In this document: positions 6,389-11,072 of the stretch, piece after piece | Layout of the letters: every line of letters starts with the position of its first letter | Position numbering within the stretch: position 1 is the first letter of the stretch | Source of the DNA: CAURMH01 sp963525745 | Lineage (GTDB): Bacteria > Pseudomonadota > Gammaproteobacteria > Enterobacterales > Pasteurellaceae | DNA length: 11,072 bases | Assembly: GCA_963525745.1 (NCBI GenBank) | Contig: CAURMH010000047.1 | Span: 1 to 11,072, forward strand | Direction of reading: 5' to 3' | The notes under the pieces: model-generated | Seen by the model: only the letters and a program-made list of their open reading frames with translations | The model's database searches: none | What the model was told of the DNA's origin: nothing | Made by a program: the position numbers and the translations under genes

Positions 6389-6412
6389 AGAAAGTTAAAA
6401 TTGTTAACGACA

Positions 6413-6913
6413 CTATTTTTTTAATACAAGAACGACAGAATCTCCGGCGACAACTTCACCTGATTTTTTTTCAATCGAAGAAATTTCATCCATATTGGAA
6501 ATTACAATTGGGGTTAATATTGACTTCGCCTTTGATTCTAATAACGGCAGATTAAATTCAATAATAGTTTCTCCACGTTTTACATTTTGCCCTTCTTGAG
6601 CAACTCGAGTGAAACCTTCACCTTTCAATTCAACCGTATCAATGCCAAAGTGTACAAATAATTCAACACCTTCCTTTGATTCCATGGAGAAAGCATGATT
6701 GGTTTCAAAAATCTTCCCCACCACACCATCTACCGGCGCAACGATTTTGTCGCTGGTAGGACGAATCGCAATACCATCTCCAACAATTTTTTCAGAAAAA
6801 ACGACATCAGGAACATCTTCGATATTAACAATTTCACCCGAGATCGGCGCAAAAATTTCAACGACTACAGATTTTTTTTCTTTTGAGCCGAATAATCTAC
6901 CAAAAAATCCCAT
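6413..6913 (-). CDS. crr: IIA-Glc (Crr), glucose-specific phosphotransferase component
   Basis: A soluble cytoplasmic phosphocarrier that takes phosphate from HPr and passes it to sugar permeases; in relatives its phosphorylated form activates adenylate cyclase and its free form inhibits non-PTS uptake. It has 166 residues. H88 (ELFVHFGIDTVELKGEGF) is the phosphorylation site, equivalent to E. coli H91 counted with Met, and H73 (ETNHAFSMES) is the partner histidine. APxSGEIVNIEDVPDVVF is conserved. Compared with E. coli the N-terminal tail is about three residues shorter. The ATG at 6913 has GGGAGA 8 bases upstream. It is 61 bases after ptsI, third in the pts operon, and ends at a strong terminator. 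In Haemophilus-type bacteria this arm links sugar supply to cAMP and competence. Confidence 0.97.
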   Translation of the reverse strand: MGFFGRLFGSKEKKSVVVEIFAPISGEIVNIEDVPDVVFSEKIVGDGIAIRPTSDKIVAPVDGVVGKIFETNHAFSMESKEGVELFVHFGIDTVELKGEGFTRVAQEGQNVKRGETIIEFNLPLLESKAKSILTPIVISNMDEISSIEKKSGEVVAGDSVVLVLKK

Positions 6914-6974
6914 CTTGAATCTCCCATTTATTAAAGGTGCCGCATTTTAACGCAAAATATTGGATTTGTATCCA

Positions 6975-8696
6975 TTAATTTTTTGGGGCCAGAAATGCGG
7001 TAACCAAATTTTCAATTTCGGCCGCCGTCGGCTTAGTTAACGCTTCATCAGCTAATGCTTTAACGTCGGCAAATTTTGTGTTACGAATTAGCTTTTTAAC
7101 ACGTGGAACGGAAATCGAACTCATACTGAATTCATCCAGCCCCATGCCAAGTAACAATAGCGTTGCCCGTTCATCACCGGCTAACTCACCGCACATACCA
7201 GTCCATTTCCCTTCTTGATGAGCGGCGTCAATAACTTGTTTAATTAAATTTAACACGGCAGGACTTAATGGATTATATAAATGGGAAATAAGTTCATTTC
7301 CTCTGTCAACGGCTAATGTGTACTGTGTTAAATCGTTGGTTCCGATGCTGAAAAAATCAACTTCTTTAGCCAGGAATTTGGCGTTTATTGCCGCAGCCGG
7401 TGTTTCTACCATGACACCGATTTGAATGTTTTCATCAAACAGTTTATTTTCATTACGCAATTCTTGCTTTAAGGTTTCGATCACCGACTTAAGTTCACGA
7501 ACTTCTTCAACGGAAATGATCATCGGGAACATTACGGCTAATTTTCCGAATGCGGAGGCTCGCAATGCAGCACGTAACTGGGCATGCAAAATTTCGCGAC
7601 GATCTAATGCGATGCGGATTGCTCTCCAGCCCAAAAATGGATTCATTTCTTTTGGTAGATTCATATAAGGGAGATCTTTGTCGCCGCCAATATCCATTGT
7701 TCGAAGAACGACTATACGTCCGTTCATTGCTTCGACAACCTCCTTGTAGGCAACGAATTGCTCCTCTTCGGTCGGCAGCTGATCTCGGTCCATAAATAAA
7801 AATTCGGTTCGATATAAACCGACACCTTCCGCACCGTTTCGATGAGCGCCTTCGCAGTCACGAATCGTCCCGATATTAGCAACCACTTCTACACGATGGT
7901 TATCCAATGTAACGGCAGGAAGATCTTTTAATTTTGCCAATTCGGCTTTTTCTTCTATTAATTTAGCTTGTTGTGCTTTAAGGCGGTTAATTTGTTCTTC
8001 GTTAGGATTAACATAAATTTGGTTATTTATGGCATCAAGAATCAAAAAGTCACCGGTACTAATCGCTTGAGTCGCATTATTGGTCCCGACAATCGCCGGA
8101 AGTTCAAGTGAGCGAGCCATGATAGACGTGTGGGAGGTTCGACCGCCAATATCGGTAATAAAACCAAGAACTTTATTGAGATTTAATTGAGCGGTTTCTG
8201 ATGGGGTCAAATCATAGGCGACTAAGATGGATTCTTCATTAATTTCGCCTAAATCAATAATATGCATTCCTAAGATATTTTTAATTAGGCGATTTCCGAT
8301 ATCACGAATATCGCCGGCGCGCTCTTTCAAGTATTCATCATCAATCTCAGACAACATCTGAACTTGTTGGTCAATGATCTTGCTTGTGGCGAGAGCCGCA
8401 TTGACTTTATGGGAGCGTAAATAATCAAGGATTTCCTCTTCCAATTCTTCATCTTCAAGGATCATTAAATGTCCTTCAAAAATTGCCGCTTTTTCTTCTC
8501 CCAAGGAGGCCAATGCGCGATCGCGAACAGCGCTGAGTTGTGCTATGGTCGCACTACGTCCCGTATAGAAACGGGCTATTTCAGAATCAACCTGAGAATC
8601 TGGAATTTTTTGCGTATCAAAAACAATTTTTTCTTCTTTAAGAACCAGTGCTTTACCAAACACAATCCCCGGAGATGCTGGAATACCTGAAATCAT
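6975..8696 (-). CDS. ptsI: Enzyme I of the phosphotransferase system (PtsI)
   Basis: Takes phosphate from phosphoenolpyruvate and hands it to HPr, the first step of PTS sugar uptake; cytoplasmic dimer. It has 573 residues (575 in E. coli). The phosphorylated histidine is H189 (GGRTSHTSIMAR). In the C-terminal PEP barrel, R296, R332, E431, N454-D455 and C502 (GMCGELAGD) are in the positions expected from E. coli. The frame stays open to 8759, but the MISGIPASPGI start at 8696 is the family start, with GGAAGG (8708-8703) 6 bases before it; the extra residues would run into the intercistronic hairpin. It is second in ptsH-ptsI-crr, 109 bases after ptsH. That gap holds a structured element. Confidence 0.97.
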   Translation of the reverse strand: MISGIPASPGIVFGKALVLKEEKIVFDTQKIPDSQVDSEIARFYTGRSATIAQLSAVRDRALASLGEEKAAIFEGHLMILEDEELEEEILDYLRSHKVNAALATSKIIDQQVQMLSEIDDEYLKERAGDIRDIGNRLIKNILGMHIIDLGEINEESILVAYDLTPSETAQLNLNKVLGFITDIGGRTSHTSIMARSLELPAIVGTNNATQAISTGDFLILDAINNQIYVNPNEEQINRLKAQQAKLIEEKAELAKLKDLPAVTLDNHRVEVVANIGTIRDCEGAHRNGAEGVGLYRTEFLFMDRDQLPTEEEQFVAYKEVVEAMNGRIVVLRTMDIGGDKDLPYMNLPKEMNPFLGWRAIRIALDRREILHAQLRAALRASAFGKLAVMFPMIISVEEVRELKSVIETLKQELRNENKLFDENIQIGVMVETPAAAINAKFLAKEVDFFSIGTNDLTQYTLAVDRGNELISHLYNPLSPAVLNLIKQVIDAAHQEGKWTGMCGELAGDERATLLLLGMGLDEFSMSSISVPRVKKLIRNTKFADVKALADEALTKPTAAEIENLVTAFLAPKN

Positions 8697-8740
8697 AATT
8701 AACCTTCCGAGATAAATTAATAAATTAATTGAAATAAAAT

Positions 8741-8791
8741 AGCCACAGAGTAATAACATACCGCGTTGGTACGGTAAAACACTCTATGGCT
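8741..8791 (-). other. Structured ptsH/ptsI intercistronic hairpin, possible attenuator or processing site
   Basis: Reading minus, AGCCATAGAGT (8791-8781) pairs with ACTCTGTGGCT (8751-8741), ten of eleven bases with one A-C mismatch. Inside it a second stem pairs TACCG (8776-8772) with CGGTA (8763-8759). The tail ATTTTATTTC is U-rich but interrupted. It starts 14 bases after the ptsH stop. It could reduce read-through into ptsI or protect the ptsH 3' end; no function is shown by the sequence. Confidence 0.55.
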
Positions 8792-8805
8792 CAATTGGCA
8801 TAAAA

Positions 8806-9063
8806 TTACTCTAAAGTAGGGATTAACGCGACTAAATGTTCTACAGCCTGTTGCTCATCGTCGCCTTCCGCAGAAATAGTGATTACCGTTCCTTGCGTTA
8901 AGCCAAGCGTTTGAAGTTTAAATAAGCTCTTGGCACTTGCGCTTTTACCTGCCGAAGTTACCGTAATATCGGCGGCGAACGCTTTTGCTTCTTTCACGAA
9001 TTGAGCGGCCGGACGGGTATGCAAGCCATTAGGTGCTGTAATTTCAACATCTTTTGAGAACAT
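8806..9063 (-). CDS. ptsH: HPr, histidine phosphocarrier protein of the phosphotransferase system
   Basis: A small cytoplasmic carrier that moves phosphate from Enzyme I to IIA-Glc and other IIA domains. It has 85 residues, the usual length. The phosphorylated histidine is H15 in PNGLHTRPAAQFV. S46 (SAKSLFKLQTLGL) is the regulatory serine position of Gram-positive HPr and is also present in enteric HPr. The ATG at 9063 has AGAGG upstream. It is the first gene of ptsH-ptsI-crr, behind a sigma-70-like promoter, and is followed by a hairpin that could set HPr production above that of Enzyme I. Confidence 0.97.
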   Translation of the reverse strand: MFSKDVEITAPNGLHTRPAAQFVKEAKAFAADITVTSAGKSASAKSLFKLQTLGLTQGTVITISAEGDDEQQAVEHLVALIPTLE

Positions 9064-9124
9064 ATTGTTACCTCTGGTTAAGTGGTTAAACTAAAGAATA
9101 AAGATTCTTATACAAAGTCTTTCA

Positions 9125-9153
9125 AGTATCCTTGTTCATCTTAAAATAATCAA
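9125..9153 (-). promoter_or_regulatory. Candidate promoter of ptsH-ptsI-crr
   Basis: On the minus strand TTGATT (9153-9148), a 17-base spacer and GATACT (9130-9125), each matching four of six consensus bases; start expected near 9118, giving a leader of about 55 bases. I saw no convincing CRP site next to it. The rest of 9064-9247 holds only the hairpin at 9164-9201 and AT-rich sequence. Confidence 0.5.
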
Positions 9154-9163
9154 GGGAAAACAT

Positions 9164-9201
9164 AAAAAACTTGCGCTATATCATAATAATAGCGGTTTTT
9201 T
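9164..9201 (-). terminator. Possible terminator of rsgA
   Basis: CGCTAT (9194-9189 on minus) pairs with ATAGCG (9179-9174) around a nine-base loop, flanked by an A run before and six T (9169-9164) four bases after the stem. It lies about 50 bases past the rsgA stop and before the ptsH promoter. The short stem and offset T run make it moderate; read on plus it also has a T run. Confidence 0.45.
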
Positions 9202-9247
9202 GTGTGAAAATTATACAATTCAATGCCTATCAGTTAACTCAATAGAG

Positions 9248-10288
9248 TTAGTTTTCAATAAAATGGCGCTGTGATTTGCTTTCGCTTAAACTCGCTATTA
9301 AGCGATGATAGTTTTCATAACGAGTCGATGATATTTTCCCTTCTTCTACCGCTTTTCGTAATGCACAACCAGGATCATTCAAATGTTTACAGTCACGAAA
9401 TTTACAGGTGCCTAGCACAGAATGAAATTCACGATAACCTTGCGTTATTTTTTCAGGCTCTAAATGCCATAATCCGAACTCGCGAATCCCCGGAGAATCA
9501 ATTATGTGTCCTCCGCTCGGTAAATGATACAACCGTGATGCCGTTGTGGTATGTTGTCCTAATCCTGATATTTCGCTGACATTCCCCGTTTGTGCATTCA
9601 TTGTAGGCAAAATATGATTAATTAAACTAGATTTTCCAACCCCCGATTGTCCAACAAAAATGGAGGTGCCGTCAGTTAAAAGTGCGGTCAGTTTTTCCAT
9701 ATTTTTACCGGTATGTGCCGAAATCATTAGTGTCTCATAACCGATATCCCGATAAATTTTTAGCATGGATTCCACTTCAATATATTGCTCATTTGTTAGA
9801 AGATCGGATTTATTGACGACAATGAGCGGCTTAATTGCCGCATTTTCACAAACGACTAAATAGCGATCGATAATATTTAAAGAAAGCGCCGGTAATACGG
9901 AAGAGACGATGATAATTCGATCGATATTGGCGGCGATAGGTTTTAGCCCGTCGTAATAATCGGGGCGGGTAATTTCATTAATACGCGGGTGAATTGCTTC
10001 GATGACGCCGTTTATCCCTTGTCGTTGAGTGTTGCCTTTGCGCCAAATGACCCTATCGCCGACAACCAGATTTGATAATGTGCGGCGTAAATTACAACGG
10101 AAGATGTGGCCTTCCGAATCTTCTACATCGGCATGTATGGAATAGCGCGTAATTACCCTCCCTTCTTGCGCCTCACCCAGCATATCGTCTTTCCAGTCGA
10201 TTTCCTGTTTTTGATGTCGTTTTAAAACGCGGTTGTTATTGGATTGGATTCGGCGTTGTTGATTTTGGGTCAGCTTGCGTTTGGTCAA
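9248..10288 (-). CDS. rsgA: RsgA, ribosome small-subunit-dependent GTPase
   Basis: A circularly permuted GTPase that binds the 30S subunit late in assembly and hydrolyses GTP to release maturation factors. It has 346 residues with domains in order: an N-terminal basic tail, an OB-fold (about 40-105), the permuted GTPase with G4 NKSD at 159-162, then G1 GQSGVGKSS at 213-221, GLGQHTTT at 242-249 and G3 DSPG at 264-267, then a zinc finger C295, C300, H302, C308. The start is TTG at 10288, preceded by AAGAGGA 4-5 bases upstream. No in-frame ATG occurs before residue 36, and starting there would remove the conserved MTKRKLTQNQQRRI tail. It diverges from orn and may end at the hairpin at 9164-9201. 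It contains an uptake-signal core at 9680-9688. Confidence 0.95.
   Translation of the reverse strand: MTKRKLTQNQQRRIQSNNNRVLKRHQKQEIDWKDDMLGEAQEGRVITRYSIHADVEDSEGHIFRCNLRRTLSNLVVGDRVIWRKGNTQRQGINGVIEAIHPRINEITRPDYYDGLKPIAANIDRIIIVSSVLPALSLNIIDRYLVVCENAAIKPLIVVNKSDLLTNEQYIEVESMLKIYRDIGYETLMISAHTGKNMEKLTALLTDGTSIFVGQSGVGKSSLINHILPTMNAQTGNVSEISGLGQHTTTASRLYHLPSGGHIIDSPGIREFGLWHLEPEKITQGYREFHSVLGTCKFRDCKHLNDPGCALRKAVEEGKISSTRYENYHRLIASLSESKSQRHFIEN
9680..9688 (+). repeat. DNA uptake signal core (AAGTGCGGT)
   Basis: Exact core on the plus strand inside rsgA, followed by the AT-rich tail CAGTTTTTCC. Confidence 0.8.
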
Positions 10289-10301
10289 AATTTCCTCTTA
10301 A

Positions 10302-10310
10302 AAGTGCGGT
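10302..10310 (+). repeat. DNA uptake signal core (AAGTGCGGT)
   Basis: Exact core on the plus strand in the rsgA/orn divergent intergenic region, just upstream of the rsgA ribosome site, with tail TGATTTTGG. Confidence 0.85.
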
Positions 10311-10338
10311 TGATTTTGGTGCAATTTCGATTTTCAGA

Positions 10339-10344
10339 TAAAAT
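10339..10344 (+). promoter_or_regulatory. -10 box of the orn promoter
   Basis: TAAAAT (5 of 6 bases) with TTGGTG at 10316-10321 as a weak -35 and a 17-base spacer. Start near 10351, leader about 27 bases, with AGGA at 10363-10366 before the orn ATG. Confidence 0.5.
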
Positions 10345-10377
10345 GATGCAAATTTTCCTACTAGGATACCTTAAATT

Positions 10378-10929
10378 ATGCCATTGAATAAACAAAATCT
10401 CATTTGGATTGATCTTGAAATGACGGGGCTTGACCCTGAGAAAGAGCGTATTATCGAAATTGCGACTATTGTAACGGATAAAGATCTAAATATTTTGGCG
10501 GAAGGCCCCGTGCTTGCCGTTCACCAGCCTGAAAGCCTGTTAACGAAGATGTCCGATTGGTGTATTAAAACGCATACGGCAAATGGTCTTGTTGAACGGG
10601 TAAAAGCCAGTAAATTAACGGAACGCGCCGCAGAATTACAAACACTCGACTTCCTAAAACGCTGGGTGCCTAAAGGCGCTTCGCCGATTTGCGGCAATAG
10701 CATCGGTCAGGATAAGCGATTTTTAGTCAAATATATGCCGGAATTGGCCGATTATTTTCATTATCGCTACTTAGATGTGAGCACCTTGAAAGAACTCGTT
10801 TCACGCTGGAAACCTGATTTACTTAGCCGATTTAAGAAGCAAAATACTCATTTGGCGTTGGATGACATTAAAGAATCAATCGCAGAATTACGATTTTATC
10901 GTGAGCATTTCCTTAAAGTGGATGAATAA
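10378..10929 (+). CDS. orn: Oligoribonuclease (Orn)
   Basis: A cytoplasmic 3'-5' exonuclease that degrades two- to five-base RNA pieces, including pGpG and other dinucleotides, completing RNA turnover; essential in E. coli. It has 183 residues (181 in E. coli). The DEDDh active site is complete: D12 and E14 (WIDLEMTGLD), D112 (CGNSIGQDKRFL), H158 and D163 (NTHLALDDI). The ATG at 10378 starts MPLNKQNLIWIDLEMTG as expected. It diverges from rsgA across 89 bases, the same neighbour pair as in H. influenzae from memory, and is followed by a tRNA-Gly gene. No clear terminator follows it. Confidence 0.97.
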   Translation: MPLNKQNLIWIDLEMTGLDPEKERIIEIATIVTDKDLNILAEGPVLAVHQPESLLTKMSDWCIKTHTANGLVERVKASKLTERAAELQTLDFLKRWVPKGASPICGNSIGQDKRFLVKYMPELADYFHYRYLDVSTLKELVSRWKPDLLSRFKKQNTHLALDDIKESIAELRFYREHFLKVDE

Positions 10930-10964
10930 TCGTCTTCTTAGCGGAAAGTTTTTTAATTTTCAGC

Positions 10965-10992
10965 TTGCATAGCGTAAAAATATTCGTATAAT
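10965..10992 (+). promoter_or_regulatory. Promoter of tRNA-Gly
   Basis: TTGCAT (10965-10970), a 16-base spacer and a perfect TATAAT (10987-10992), followed by the GC-rich discriminator TCCCCGC. GC-rich discriminators are typical of stringently controlled stable-RNA promoters. Start expected near 11000, about 19 bases before the tRNA. Confidence 0.75.
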
Positions 10993-11018
10993 TCCCCGCA
11001 CGTTCACTCCTGTGAATT

Positions 11019-11072
<54 letters not shown>

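Noticed and set aside
8697..8759. Upstream extension of the ptsI frame by 21 codons
   Set aside because: The added residues match nothing in Enzyme I and would lie in the intercistronic hairpin; the family start with GGAAGG is at 8696.
9190..9225. Possible CRP site upstream of ptsH (TTTTCACAC / TGTGTGAAAA)
   Set aside because: Only one half-site is good; the other half matches about two of five bases.
9235..9250. TAACTC-AATA-GAGTTA hairpin at the end of rsgA
   Set aside because: It includes the stop codon and has no T run, so it is not a normal terminator.
9271..9579. 102-codon open frame on the plus strand
   Set aside because: It lies entirely antisense to rsgA, resembles no family and has no clear ribosome site; treated as a shadow frame, like 1278-1643 and 445-699.
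10930..10964. Terminator after orn
   Set aside because: There is a T6 run at about 10949 but only a 3-4 bp stem before it.

Overview
The window looks like chromosome of a Pasteurellaceae bacterium (Haemophilus / Aggregatibacter / Pasteurella / Basfia side of the family). Two things point there. The 9-bp DNA-uptake core AAGTGCGGT (the 'Hin' type of uptake signal, not the ACAAGCGGT type) occurs six times on either strand, and nearly every protein reads as a close relative of an H. influenzae or E. coli housekeeping protein. I cannot fix the genus from this sequence alone. All genes look intact except the two cut by the window edges (hslU on the left, tRNA-Gly on the right). I see no prophage, insertion sequence or CRISPR array.

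Left block (1-1700, minus strand): the ATP-dependent HslUV protease operon, preceded by a heat-shock-like (sigma-32) promoter. Unusually, a small SMR-family exporter gene (Gdx/SugE type) sits between hslV and hslU, overlapping the hslV stop codon by one base.

Second block (1766-5336, minus strand): artPIQM, a complete arginine ABC importer, transcribed leftwards from a promoter region holding two ARG-box-like operators. Upstream of it is gmhA (sedoheptulose-7-phosphate isomerase for LPS heptose), closed by its own terminator. Divergent from gmhA on the plus strand is a small ATP-dependent DNA ligase with a signal peptide (LigE/LigA type). Its upstream region carries a CRP-S-like site of the kind that drives Sxy/CRP competence genes.

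Third block (6349-9130, minus strand): ptsH-ptsI-crr, the general phosphotransferase components HPr, Enzyme I and IIA-Glc, with a promoter, a structured ptsH/ptsI intercistronic region and a strong final terminator. These proteins control cAMP/CRP activity in related bacteria, so the pts operon and the CRP-S-controlled ligase next to it may belong to one sugar-to-competence circuit; the adjacency itself may be chance.

Right block (9248-11072): rsgA (ribosome-assembly GTPase, TTG start) diverges from orn (oligoribonuclease), followed by a tRNA-Gly(GCC) gene with a perfect -10 box and a GC-rich discriminator.

There is no gene-free stretch longer than about 190 bases. Most of the window is conserved core genome; the points of interest are the exporter inside hslVU, the regulatory sites and the ptsH/ptsI structure. 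I found no convincing wholly new system.
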